Of a stretch of 10,449 nt of DNA, positions 1 to 6,581 are shown in pieces. A program made the position numbers and the translations under genes. Source of the DNA: an uncultured Desulfuromonas sp. (GTDB lineage: Bacteria > Desulfobacterota > Desulfuromonadia > Desulfuromonadales > Trichloromonadaceae); NCBI GenBank assembly GCA_937982495.1, contig CALJLX010000657.1, positions 1 through 10,449 on the forward strand. Direction: 5' to 3'. The number at the start of each line of letters is the position of its first letter. Position 1 is the stretch's first letter. The notes beneath the pieces were generated by a model. The model saw only the letters and a list, made by a program, of their open reading frames with translations. It made no database searches and was not told the DNA's origin.

Positions 1-198
1 GCCGAGGAACTCTCGGCCCAGGCCCAGCAGTTAAGGGAAATGCTCGGCCGCTTCCATTTGCAGGGTCAAGGGATAGATCAGCCACTGCGCCCGGCGAAGT
101 CTGCTTTGGAGAAACAACAGAGGGTCAAGGCCCCCTGGGGTGAAACACCGACTACACCGATGATTTCCCTGGATGATGCGGAATTCGCCCGATACTGA
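1..198 (+). CDS. Methyl-accepting chemotaxis protein, C-terminal end (partial)
   Basis: Frame 1 is open from the window edge and codes 65 residues before TGA at 196-198. The first residues (AEELSAQAQQLREMLGRF) are the typical end of the cytoplasmic coiled coil of a methyl-accepting chemotaxis protein. In that family the 'AEELS.QA..L' helix closes the methylation region before a flexible tail. The tail here is hydrophilic and ends in ISLDDAEFARY, an acidic/aromatic ending of the sort seen on deltaproteobacterial chemoreceptors. It does not carry the enterobacterial NWETF pentapeptide used to tether CheR and CheB. Sensor, membrane and signalling-tip regions lie outside the window, so the ligand cannot be guessed. 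A hairpin terminator follows 35 nt downstream. Confidence 0.8.
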   Translation, partial: AEELSAQAQQLREMLGRFHLQGQGIDQPLRPAKSALEKQQRVKAPWGETPTTPMISLDDAEFARY

Positions 199-232
199 AC
201 GGGAGATCGACCTCGCAACGTCAAATACCTAC

Positions 233-271
233 ATGCGCCGGACGCTCTACAAAGGAACGTCCGGCGCATTT
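233..271 (+). terminator. Hairpin terminator after the chemoreceptor gene
   Basis: A perfect 12-bp stem, ATGCGCCGGACG (233-244) with CGTCCGGCGCAT (258-269), encloses a 13-nt loop and runs into TTT then CC. The strong GC stem 35 nt after the chemoreceptor stop fits an intrinsic terminator, although the T tract is short. It could also block read-through towards the convergent peptidase gene ending at 392. Confidence 0.65.
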
Positions 272-391
272 CCTTCGCGGGGGAAAAGCGGCTCCCGATT
301 CTTCGAAAATTACAACCCGGCGTGTCCCGGACAGGACCGGTGGAACGCAGGCTCAATCCATACCCGAAAAAACTCCTTCCATCTGGCCCCC

Positions 392-1528
392 TCACGCCCG
401 CCGGATAATCTCCACCAGCAGTTCGGCGACCCGTTCCATATCCGCGACCTTGACCTGTTCGTCGACGGTGTGGACGCGGTCCATGCCGGTGCCGAGGATG
501 ACTGTTTCGATGCCGTGTCCGTTGAAGATGTTGGCGTCGGAACCGCCGCCGGCGGCCTCGACGGCGATGGTCCGGCCAAGGGCGGCGCCGGCCTCGCGCA
601 CCAGTCGGACGATAGCGGCGTCCTCGGCGACCTGCATCAGCGGATAGTCGCCGATGACCTCGACCTTGACCGCGCCGTGGACGACCTTGCCGTCGATGGC
701 AACGGAGGCGTTCAGGGCGGCGCGCTGGAAGCAGCCGACCATGTGCTCGGTCTGGCGGGTGAGCTTGTCGACGTCGTGACTGCGCACCTCCCCTTCGATC
801 ACCACCCGGTTGGGAACGATGTTGGTCGCCTGTCCCCCTTCGATGGTGCCGAGATTGGCGGTGGTTTCGTCGTCGATGCGCCCCAGTTTCATCTCGGCGA
901 CGGCTTTTCCGGCGATGGCGATGGCCGACAGCCCCTGCTCGGGGGCGATGCCGGCGTGGGCCTCGCGGCCGAGGATCTCGAAGCGCAGCTTGTTGGCGCA
1001 GGGGGCCTTGCGGATGAGGCGGTCGACGCCGCTGGTGTCGAGGGCAAGGGCGCGGCGGGAGCGGACCAGCGAATAGTCGAGCAGCTTGGCGCCGACCAGG
1101 CCGATCTCTTCGCAGATGGTCACCACCACTTCGAGGGGGCCATGGGGGATGTTCCGTTCGCGGATGACTTCGAGGGCCTCGATGATCTCGGCGATCCCCG
1201 CCTTGTCGTCGGCGCCGAGAATGGTTTCGCCGGCGCTGGTGAAGATGCCGTCGGCAAGGATCGGCATCACGCCCTCGGCGGGCTCGACGGTATCCATATG
1301 CACCGAGAGCATGAGCGGCGCGCTCTCCTTGCCGCGCGCCGGGAATTGAACGATCAGGTTACCGCTTTCGCTGCCGGCGGCGGCGCCGGCGCCGTCCATC
1401 GTCACCGTGCCGCCCAGTTCCTGGAAGCGCCGGGTCAGATAGCGGGAAATTTCCCCTTCCCGGCGGGAGGGGCTGGCGATGGCCGCCTGACGGGCGAATT
1501 CTTCACAAAGTCGTTCTCGATTGATCAT
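392..1528 (-). CDS. M20-family metallopeptidase, PepT-like
   Basis: Predicted cytoplasmic two-metal aminopeptidase of the M20 family (PepT-like subgroup), 378 aa, close to the usual length. It probably removes N-terminal residues from short peptides; the exact substrate cannot be read from the sequence. Motifs are in family order: SVHMDT with H77 and D79; GADDK with bridging D107; CEE with catalytic E140 and metal ligand E141; D164 in ALDTSG; HAG with H191, opening the dimerisation lid domain (roughly 180-290); GGGSDANIF (327-335); and H353 in the last metal-binding segment. All expected ligands are intact. I chose ATG at 1528 because AAGGAAGG lies about 9 nt upstream. A further in-frame ATG at 1594 would overlap the candidate -35/-10 and lacks homologous sequence. 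The gene stands alone between a convergent chemoreceptor gene and a divergent MshEN gene. Confidence 0.88.
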   Translation of the reverse strand: MINRERLCEEFARQAAIASPSRREGEISRYLTRRFQELGGTVTMDGAGAAAGSESGNLIVQFPARGKESAPLMLSVHMDTVEPAEGVMPILADGIFTSAGETILGADDKAGIAEIIEALEVIRERNIPHGPLEVVVTICEEIGLVGAKLLDYSLVRSRRALALDTSGVDRLIRKAPCANKLRFEILGREAHAGIAPEQGLSAIAIAGKAVAEMKLGRIDDETTANLGTIEGGQATNIVPNRVVIEGEVRSHDVDKLTRQTEHMVGCFQRAALNASVAIDGKVVHGAVKVEVIGDYPLMQVAEDAAIVRLVREAGAALGRTIAVEAAGGGSDANIFNGHGIETVILGTGMDRVHTVDEQVKVADMERVAELLVEIIRRA

Positions 1529-1565
1529 GGATGGCCTTCCTTCGGGAATGAAAATCGGAAGGTCG

Positions 1566-1594
1566 AGAATAGCACGGCGCTTTGGGCAAGCCAA
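1566..1594 (-). promoter_or_regulatory. Candidate sigma70 promoter for the M20 peptidase
   Basis: Read on the minus strand, TTGGCT (1594-1589) and TATTCT (1571-1566) are separated by 17 nt, each matching 4 of 6 consensus bases. Transcription would start near 1558 and give a leader of about 30 nt, including the AAGGAAGG ribosome site before 1528. This is a pattern match only. Confidence 0.35.
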
Positions 1595-1637
1595 GCTTTA
1601 CACCAGCGACGGAATGCACCCGATTGCGACTCAATCC

Positions 1638-1666
1638 TTGATTTTACAGGTCATTAATCGTAGACT
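1638..1666 (+). promoter_or_regulatory. Candidate sigma70 promoter for the MshEN-GAF gene
   Basis: TTGATT (1638-1643) and TAGACT (1661-1666) are 17 nt apart, each with 4 of 6 consensus matches, in the AT-richer part of the divergent region. The -10 overlaps the left arm of the inverted repeat at 1664-1681, which would suit a repressor site. The implied leader is about 110 nt. The match is weak. Confidence 0.3.
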
Positions 1667-1681
1667 TGCAAAATTGCAAGT
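1664..1681. promoter_or_regulatory. 18-bp inverted repeat, possible operator
   Basis: ACTTGCAA-AA-TTGCAAGT is a perfect dyad with 8-bp arms and a 2-bp centre, in the divergent region between the peptidase and MshEN-GAF genes. It overlaps the candidate -10 for the rightward gene. The size and symmetry fit the site of a dimeric transcription factor. I do not recognise the motif as that of a particular regulator, and no local regulator gene sits beside it. Confidence 0.4.
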
Positions 1682-1781
1682 AACTGAATCGGCGCGCAAT
1701 CGAGACGCGGGCTCGGCGATCGGGCCAGCTCGTTCCCTCCTCCCGCGATCCCCTTATCCGTGCCCCACGGGAAAGACTGCC

Positions 1782-2873
1782 ATGGCCATCAGAATTGGCG
1801 AACTGCTGGTACGGGAAAAACTCATCACCCTGGCCCAGCTTGAGGAAGCCCTCAAGTGTCAGGTCATTTTCGGCGGCCGTCTCGGCACCAACCTCATCGA
1901 GATGGGCCTGCTCGAAGAAGGGGACATCGCCCGCATTCTCAGCAAAAAGCTGGGGGTTCCCTTTCTCGATCCCCCGGGCCTGTTGATGAACATCCCCCGG
2001 GATGTCATCGAATCGATCTCCCCGGAAGACGCGGCCCGCTATCAGATCATCCCCCTGCGCATGGAAGGAAGGCGCCTGTCCCTGGGCATGGTCGATCCCT
2101 CGGACCTCAAGGCCATCGACGAAGTCGCCTTTCGCACCGGCTTCGTCATCCGACCCGTCGTCGTCCCCGAAGTGCGCATCGTGTTGGCCCTGGAAAAGTA
2201 CTATCAGATCGAGCGCAAGTTGCGTTATATCAATACCCCGCTGCTGCGCGAAGAGCGCCTTCCCGAACCGCCCAAGGCCCCGGAACCGGTTTCGGACGAT
2301 CTCTGGTTCGAGGAGATCGAGGAGCAGGTAGCCGGCGAGCCCTCCTTGCCGCTGGAACCGGAGCTGCACGCCGAATTCGTCAAGGAACACACCATCGACG
2401 AGCTTTCCCGGGAGCTGGCCGAGGCGTCGGAGCGGGACCATATCGCCGACGCCATCGTCCGCTATCTCGGACAGAAACTCCACTGTGGAGCGATGTTCCT
2501 GGTGCGAGGAGATCTGGCCATGGGCTGGAAGGCGATGCTCGACAAACAGCCGGTGCCGGCCTTCGCCCAGCTGCAGATTCCCCTGGACGAGTCCTCGGTG
2601 CTCAAGACCGTGGCGCGGACCGCCGGTTACTATCTCGGCCCGGTTCCCCGCTCCCCCTTCAACTCGATGATGCTGCAGGAGTTCGGCGGGCGCGTTCCGA
2701 AAACCGTACTCCTGGTGCCGCTGGTCATGATGGGCCGCGTCGTCGGCATTATCTATGTGGACAGCGACGACCAGTCCCTGGGCGATGAGCTTCCCGAACT
2801 GCAGCGCCTGGCGGCCAAGGCGATCATGGCCTTCGAGATTCTCATCCTCAAACACAAGATTCTGCAAACCTGA
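1782..2873 (+). CDS. MshEN (possible c-di-GMP-binding) plus GAF-like domain protein
   Basis: A soluble 363-aa protein with no signal peptide or membrane segment. Residues 1-145 form a GspE/MshE N-terminal (MshEN) domain. Within it are two 24-residue motifs, R4-Q27 and R33-K56, separated by exactly five residues (VIFGG), the 24-5-24 layout of the MshEN c-di-GMP site. Deviations are K13 where the first motif usually has Gly, and K56 where the second usually ends in Gln. An acidic, Pro-rich linker (about 150-200) leads to a GAF-like alpha/beta domain (about 203-355), with VLLVPLVMMGRVVGIIYVD as its diagnostic core strands. There is no Walker A/B, so it is not a type II secretion or pilus ATPase despite the likely database name. 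I infer a regulatory second-messenger sensor. ATG at 1782 is preceded by GGGAAAG, and the MshEN motif begins three residues after it. It is likely co-transcribed with the TPR gene 84 bp downstream. Confidence 0.82.
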   Translation: MAIRIGELLVREKLITLAQLEEALKCQVIFGGRLGTNLIEMGLLEEGDIARILSKKLGVPFLDPPGLLMNIPRDVIESISPEDAARYQIIPLRMEGRRLSLGMVDPSDLKAIDEVAFRTGFVIRPVVVPEVRIVLALEKYYQIERKLRYINTPLLREERLPEPPKAPEPVSDDLWFEEIEEQVAGEPSLPLEPELHAEFVKEHTIDELSRELAEASERDHIADAIVRYLGQKLHCGAMFLVRGDLAMGWKAMLDKQPVPAFAQLQIPLDESSVLKTVARTAGYYLGPVPRSPFNSMMLQEFGGRVPKTVLLVPLVMMGRVVGIIYVDSDDQSLGDELPELQRLAAKAIMAFEILILKHKILQT

Positions 2874-2902
2874 AAAAACATTGTCATCCCCCCTCCATCC
2901 GC

Positions 2903-2931
2903 CCTGGCGCCGGTTATCGGCGGAAACCAGG
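2903..2931 (+). other. Imperfect hairpin in the leader of the TPR gene
   Basis: CCTGG-CGCCG (2903-2912) pairs with CGGCG (2918-2922) and CCAGG (2927-2931). This gives ten base pairs around a GTTAT loop, with a GAAA bulge on the right side. There is no T tract, so it is unlikely to terminate transcription. It lies 26 nt before the TPR start codon and might affect mRNA stability or relative expression. The function is unknown. Confidence 0.3.
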
Positions 2932-2957
2932 CAACTGACCAACAAGGTAATGAAATC

Positions 2958-4079
2958 ATGGATATGGAATCCCCCCGGGAAGCAACCCCAGCCCCCCACG
3001 GCAAGGTTATCGAACTGTCCAAGGAGGGACACCGACTGCTCAAGGAGAAACGTTTCCGCGAAGCCTGCGCCCTGTTCGAAGAGGCGCTCACGTTGGAACC
3101 GCATAATCCTTATATTCTCACCGGATTCGGCGATGCCTTGCGCTCGCTGAAGAATTTTCCCGCCGCCGAACGCTGCTACCGGGAAGTCCTCGACAACGAT
3201 CCGAACAACCTCTTCGCCCTGCGCGGATTGGGCGATACCTACCGCGGCCAGCGGCAAGCGGACAAGGCCCTGGAGCTGTGGGAGCGCTACATTCGTTTCC
3301 GGCCCCGGGACATCTTCGTCATGACCCGTATCGCCGACGCCCACAAGACCATCGGCGACCACCGGCGCGCCGAGGAATGCTATCGGCAGGCTCTGGGCAT
3401 CGACCGGGAAGATCGTTACGCGCTGATGGGCCTGGCCGATCTCTATCAGAAGATGGGAGAGGACGAGCAGGCCATCCGCCACTACGAAAAAGTTCTGGCC
3501 AAAAGCCCGCGGATGATCAACATCCTGACCATCGTCGGCAATCTCCACTGGCATCGGGGGGAGCAGGAAAAAGCTCGGGAGTATTACGAAAAGACCCTGG
3601 CGATAGAGAGCTACAACTCTTACGCCCTTTACGGAATGGGCAATTATTACCGTTGGCGGCGGGAATTTGAACGGGCCATCGAATTCTGGGAACGGATTCT
3701 CGAACGGGACCGGGGGACCGTCAACATGCTCACCCGCCTCGCCGATGCCTACCGTAACACCGGCGACATCGAGAAAGCGGAAAAGCTTTATCTTGAGAAT
3801 CTGGCGCGCGGCTACGACAAGTTCAGCCTGCTGGGCATGGCCAAGTTGTACGTCATGCGTGGCGACACCGAGAAAGCCCTGGAGCGCTACCGGGAATTGA
3901 TGGCCAAGGAAGAGGAGGACGGCTGGTTTTTCGCGGAAATCATCGGCAAATACGGCGACGAACGACGCCTGGAAGCACTGCGCTTCTACCACGGCGCGCG
4001 GGATCTGCACCGGGAGAAACCCGAAGTCTGCCGGCGCCTGGCCGAGCAGGCGGAGAAACTGCAACTGGCCATGGAGTGA
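2958..4079 (+). CDS. Tetratricopeptide repeat protein
   Basis: A 373-aa protein made almost entirely of tetratricopeptide repeats. After a short Pro-rich N-terminus (1-17), about nine helix-turn-helix repeats with a 34-residue period start near residues 18, 52, 86, 120, 154, 188, 222, 256 and 289. TPR signature positions are visible in each (for example GLGDTYRGQRQADKALELWERYI and GMAKLYVMRGDTEKALERY). A helical C-terminal cap closes at 373. There is no signal peptide or enzymatic domain, so it is most likely a cytoplasmic protein-protein scaffold; the partner is unknown. ATG at 2958 has AAGG about 10 nt upstream. Its position 84 bp after the MshEN-GAF gene on the same strand suggests shared transcription and possibly a shared c-di-GMP-linked process, but that link is inference. 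Confidence 0.85.
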   Translation: MDMESPREATPAPHGKVIELSKEGHRLLKEKRFREACALFEEALTLEPHNPYILTGFGDALRSLKNFPAAERCYREVLDNDPNNLFALRGLGDTYRGQRQADKALELWERYIRFRPRDIFVMTRIADAHKTIGDHRRAEECYRQALGIDREDRYALMGLADLYQKMGEDEQAIRHYEKVLAKSPRMINILTIVGNLHWHRGEQEKAREYYEKTLAIESYNSYALYGMGNYYRWRREFERAIEFWERILERDRGTVNMLTRLADAYRNTGDIEKAEKLYLENLARGYDKFSLLGMAKLYVMRGDTEKALERYRELMAKEEEDGWFFAEIIGKYGDERRLEALRFYHGARDLHREKPEVCRRLAEQAEKLQLAME

Positions 4080-4102
4080 GGGCGGAGACGGCTCCGCCCC
4101 TA
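4080..4102. repeat. Short REP-like palindrome, left arm truncated
   Basis: GGGCGGAG (4080-4087) pairs perfectly with CTCCGCCC (4092-4099) around ACGG, and CTACA follows on the right. A full-length element of this general type would begin with a matching TGTAG-like arm. Here the left side runs straight into the TPR stop codon (TGA 4077-4079). It resembles the 'gcccctaca'-ended dispersed palindromes common in intergenic DNA of many bacteria. A 3' stem-loop protecting the upstream mRNA is an alternative. Confidence 0.4.
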
Positions 4103-4129
4103 CATTTGGCAATAAAGAGAGTCGATTTT

Positions 4130-4708
4130 TTGAACTACCTGTTTCACCTCTATCTCGCCGAGCCGACGGAAGCGAGTCTGCTCGGCGGCATGCTGGGGGA
4201 TTTCGTCAAGGGGCGTCTCGATGACCGTTGGCCGGAAGCGATCCGGCGCGGCATCGAGCGCCACCGGGGCATCGACAGCTTCGCCCAGGGCAATGCCGTC
4301 GCCCGCCGGAGCCTGCGGCGCATCGACCCCTCCTACCGTCACTGCCGTTCCATCCTCGTCGATGTCTTTTACGATCACTTCCTCGCCCGAAACTGGCACC
4401 GTCACGCCGACATCCCCCTGGAACTGTTCGCCCGGCGCTTCTACCGGATCCTCGAAAAGCACCACGACCTTCTCCCCCCGGGACTGCAACGCGTCGCCCC
4501 GCGCATGATCGCCGGGCGTTGGCTCGAATCGTACCGCGACCCGGAAACGGTGGAGATCGTGTTGCAACGCCTGGCCGGACGTCTCTCCCGCCCCACCCCG
4601 CTGGCCGGAGGAATAATGGAACTACGCCGCCACTACCGGGAACTCGAAGGGGATTTCAACGAATTCCTGCCCCAGGCCGTGGCCCACGCCCGCACCCTCC
4701 CCGCCTGA
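4130..4708 (+). CDS. acpH: Acyl-carrier-protein phosphodiesterase (AcpH-like)
   Basis: Predicted [ACP] phosphodiesterase, which removes the 4'-phosphopantetheine arm from holo-ACP to give apo-ACP. With the chosen start it is 192 aa, about the length of E. coli AcpH. The N-terminus becomes MNYLFHLYLA, matching the family opening 'MN[YF]L.HL.LA'. That start is TTG at 4130, with GAGAG (4117-4121) 8 nt upstream. An ATG at 4076 in frame overlaps the TPR stop, adds 18 unconserved residues and runs through the REP-like hairpin. Conserved acidic/His positions are D24 (GDFVKG), H45-R46, D49 and the segment D78-V-F-Y-D82-H83; these fit the HD-like metal site described for the family. The gene lies 50 nt after the TPR stop and ends 13 bp from the convergent oxidoreductase gene, with no terminator in between. 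Confidence 0.85.
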   Translation: MNYLFHLYLAEPTEASLLGGMLGDFVKGRLDDRWPEAIRRGIERHRGIDSFAQGNAVARRSLRRIDPSYRHCRSILVDVFYDHFLARNWHRHADIPLELFARRFYRILEKHHDLLPPGLQRVAPRMIAGRWLESYRDPETVEIVLQRLAGRLSRPTPLAGGIMELRRHYRELEGDFNEFLPQAVAHARTLPA

Positions 4709-4721
4709 CTCTTGTCACTCG

Positions 4722-5825
4722 TCACCCTTGATACCGGGCCATGAAGCGCCGGTCGATCCAGTCCTTGAGCAGAAAAGCCCAGCGCCCCTTCAGCACCAGT
4801 TCCCCCCGTTGCAGCAAGCCCCGGCCATCACCCAGATTGAGAATGCGCAGAAACATGCGCTGCGGCACGAACTGTTCGAAGGGCTCATCCTCCAGCGCGG
4901 CGAGCAGGTTTTCGGCGAGGATCGGCCCCTGGCGCACGGCGTGGACACCAACCTTGGGCAACGGATTATGGTGCAGGCTGATGCAATCGCCGCCACCGAA
5001 TATTTCGGGATAGCTCAGGCTGCGCAGAGTGTCGTCCACCAGCAATCCGCCATCGTCACCCACCGCCAACCCCGATTCGACGAAGAGGGAGGGCGGAGCG
5101 ATGCCCCCAGCCAGCAGCACCAGGTCGGCCGGGAGTTCGTCGCCATCATCGAGCAGAACATGCTGATCCGCCACCCGTTGCGCCCGCACCCCTTCGAGAA
5201 TGCGGATACCTCGCTCCGCCAGCGAAGCCAGGGCCAGTTCTCGGGCCCGCTCGGGAAAATCGGCGAGCAGGCGCCTGCCGCCGACCAGGGTGATCTCCCC
5301 GTGCCCCCGGGCATCCCGCAACAAACGCCAGAGGGCGCCGCAAAGCTCGACCCCGGAAGCGCCGCCGCCGACCACTACGAGATTTTTGCGCCCCTCGGGC
5401 AGCATCGCCAGCAGCTGTTTTCGCGCCTCCAGCAGGCGTTGGATCGGTTTCACCGGCAGCACCGGGCAGCTGCCGTCGTCGGGCAGATCGGTCGCCACCC
5501 GACTACCGAGATTGAAGGAAATCAGGTCATAGGCAAGGGCCGAGCCGTCGGAGAGATACAGGGTGTGCGCCTCGGCATCGAGCCCCGTCGCCACCGCCAG
5601 CGCCACGGCGGCCCCCGCCCTTTCGGCCATGCGCGCGACGGCAAAAGAGCCCTGCTCGGGGGTATAGATGCCCGCCAGCATGCCCGGCCCCATGCCGGAA
5701 TAATAGTGGTTCTCGTCGGGCGTCACCAGCGTCACCCGATGGCCGAGACCGAGCATCTTGCCCAGTTGCCGCAATACCGGCAGATGGGCGTGGCCCCCTC
5801 CGACCAGCACCAGATGTTTGCCCAT
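4722..5825 (-). CDS. FAD/NAD(P)-dependent oxidoreductase, SelD N-terminal-domain type
   Basis: A 367-aa two-dinucleotide-binding-domain flavoprotein related to type II NADH dehydrogenases. It most resembles the pyridine nucleotide-disulfide oxidoreductase-like domain found fused to the N-terminus of selenophosphate synthetase SelD. The FAD site begins at VGGGHAH (8-14), followed by the family hallmark YYSGMGPGMLAGIY (41-54). The NAD(P) Rossmann motif is VVGGGASGVE (151-160) and the second FAD motif is YPEIFGGGDC (272-281). The CxxxxC redox pair of disulfide reductases is absent, so direct thiol-disulfide exchange is unlikely. The acceptor could be a quinone or another small molecule. No SelD domain is attached. 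ATG at 5825 is preceded by GGGAGGG 8 nt upstream. It follows the small exported-protein gene by 132 bp, either on the same sigma54 transcript or from its own weak promoter. Confidence 0.85.
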   Translation of the reverse strand: MGKHLVLVGGGHAHLPVLRQLGKMLGLGHRVTLVTPDENHYYSGMGPGMLAGIYTPEQGSFAVARMAERAGAAVALAVATGLDAEAHTLYLSDGSALAYDLISFNLGSRVATDLPDDGSCPVLPVKPIQRLLEARKQLLAMLPEGRKNLVVVGGGASGVELCGALWRLLRDARGHGEITLVGGRRLLADFPERARELALASLAERGIRILEGVRAQRVADQHVLLDDGDELPADLVLLAGGIAPPSLFVESGLAVGDDGGLLVDDTLRSLSYPEIFGGGDCISLHHNPLPKVGVHAVRQGPILAENLLAALEDEPFEQFVPQRMFLRILNLGDGRGLLQRGELVLKGRWAFLLKDWIDRRFMARYQG

Positions 5826-5897
5826 ATTTCAACCCTCCCGCGTCGAGTGAATGTCCAGAAAACGAATGCCGCCGTCTTTCGCGGAATCTTTTCGCAC

Positions 5898-5926
5898 AGT
5901 TTACTCCCGAGCGGGCATCTCGGCAA
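5898..5926 (-). promoter_or_regulatory. Weak candidate sigma70 promoter for the oxidoreductase
   Basis: On the minus strand TTGCCG (5926-5921) and TAAACT (5903-5898) are 17 nt apart, each with 4 of 6 consensus matches, in the 132-bp gap before the oxidoreductase start. If real, the oxidoreductase has basal expression independent of the upstream sigma54 promoter. No terminator is evident in this gap. Confidence 0.22.
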
Positions 5927-5957
5927 AGGCGGAATTGCAGGGGGGGCGCTTTCCTGT

Positions 5958-6422
5958 TCAGGGTCGGCGATAATCGAAGCTGTCGGAAAAACCGCCCAAG
6001 GGACTTTCAACGCGTACGCTGATCTTATAGGTGCCGGAATTTTCGAGAAAGAGATTCGCACCGTACCCGCCCAAAAGGGAGAGACCCAGGGCGCGGATTT
6101 CGTTCCCGCGCGGTCCGAGGACGCGGAAGAAGACCTCGATATTCTCCCCGACAAAAAAATCGGGGCCGTCGAGATAGAGGACCAGTTCGGGATAGCGTTC
6201 CTGTTCTTCGCCGGTCACGTCCTCCACCGGCGGCGGGGTGACCAACCGATAATCGAGACGCCAGGGCTCCACCAGATGCCGGCGGATGGAAACGCCCCCG
6301 CTTCGTTCGCTTATCAGGGAAAAACGCCCCGGGCCGTTGCCCGCCTGCCCCACATAAGCGACCAAGGCCATGCACAGTCCACAGCCGAGAATGAGCAGCG
6401 GACGCAGCAGGTTGTATTGCAT
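5958..6422 (-). CDS. Exported protein of unknown function, putative GlrR target
   Basis: A 154-aa protein I do not recognise. The N-terminus has a short polar/basic start and a hydrophobic run (residues 9-27), giving a Sec signal peptide with possible cleavage after GQA (25-27), or else a membrane anchor. The mature part is about 125 residues and rich in alternating hydrophobics (LVLYLDGPDFFVGENIEVFFRV, then GTYKISVRVES). This suggests a small beta-sandwich, Ig- or FixH/YtkA-like fold, facing the periplasm. That fold is inference from strand pattern only. ATG at 6422 has AAGGAG (6436-6431) at ideal 8-nt spacing. A longer in-frame start at 6497 would lie upstream of the predicted sigma54 start site, so I exclude it. 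The gene is preceded by a sigma54 promoter and two GlrR-type sites, making it the likely primary output of the adjacent GlrK-GlrR system. Confidence 0.75.
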   Translation of the reverse strand: MQYNLLRPLLILGCGLCMALVAYVGQAGNGPGRFSLISERSGGVSIRRHLVEPWRLDYRLVTPPPVEDVTGEEQERYPELVLYLDGPDFFVGENIEVFFRVLGPRGNEIRALGLSLLGGYGANLFLENSGTYKISVRVESPLGGFSDSFDYRRP

Positions 6423-6480
6423 CAAATTCTCTCCTTGAAAAAAATGGCATCGGCGGGAAATCAACGCCACCCCACACTTC

Positions 6481-6497
6481 AGCAAGGCTCGGGCCAA
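6481..6497 (-). promoter_or_regulatory. Sigma54 (-24/-12) promoter for the exported-protein gene
   Basis: Read on the minus strand, 6497-6481 is TTGGCCCGAGCCTTGCT. The RpoN consensus is TTGGCACG-N4-TTGC[AT], so there is one mismatch, at a tolerated position. GG (6495-6494) and GC (6483-6482) have the obligatory 10-nt spacing. The start site would be near 6470, giving a leader of about 48 nt that contains the AAGGAG before 6422. Two activator-type sites lie upstream at typical enhancer distance. I see no clear IHF consensus in between. Confidence 0.75.
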
Positions 6498-6581
6498 GCT
6501 GATGAAGCCAAGCGATACCGGCAGGTTATGATGGAAAGTGAGAACCGGAATGGAAACTCAAGGACCATTCTTGGAGGAAAA

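Noticed and set aside
173..1657. A 494-codon + strand frame opposite the M20 peptidase
   Set aside because: It is a Gly/Asp/Val-rich shadow of the peptidase gene, whose catalytic motifs are intact on the other strand.
1782..2873. Type II secretion/pilus ATPase GspE or PilB
   Set aside because: Only the N-terminal MshEN domain is present. The protein has no Walker A/B and ends in a GAF-like domain at 363 aa.
1644..4112. An 822-codon open frame on the minus strand opposite the MshEN-GAF and TPR genes
   Set aside because: It has no family resemblance or ribosome site and is antisense to two well-supported genes. High-GC codon bias keeps the reverse frame free of stops.
4709..4721. A bidirectional terminator between the convergent acpH and oxidoreductase genes
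   Set aside because: The gap is 13 bp with no stem-loop. Any termination signal would have to lie inside the opposing gene.
6378..6422. Lipoprotein signal (I-L-G-C at residues 11-14) in the exported protein
   Set aside because: The hydrophobic stretch continues well past C14 and is too short before it. A Sec-cleaved signal or anchor fits better.
5958..6497. A longer exported protein starting at ATG 6497
   Set aside because: It would overlap the sigma54 element and start upstream of the predicted transcript. ATG 6422 has a strong AAGGAG and gives a proper signal peptide.
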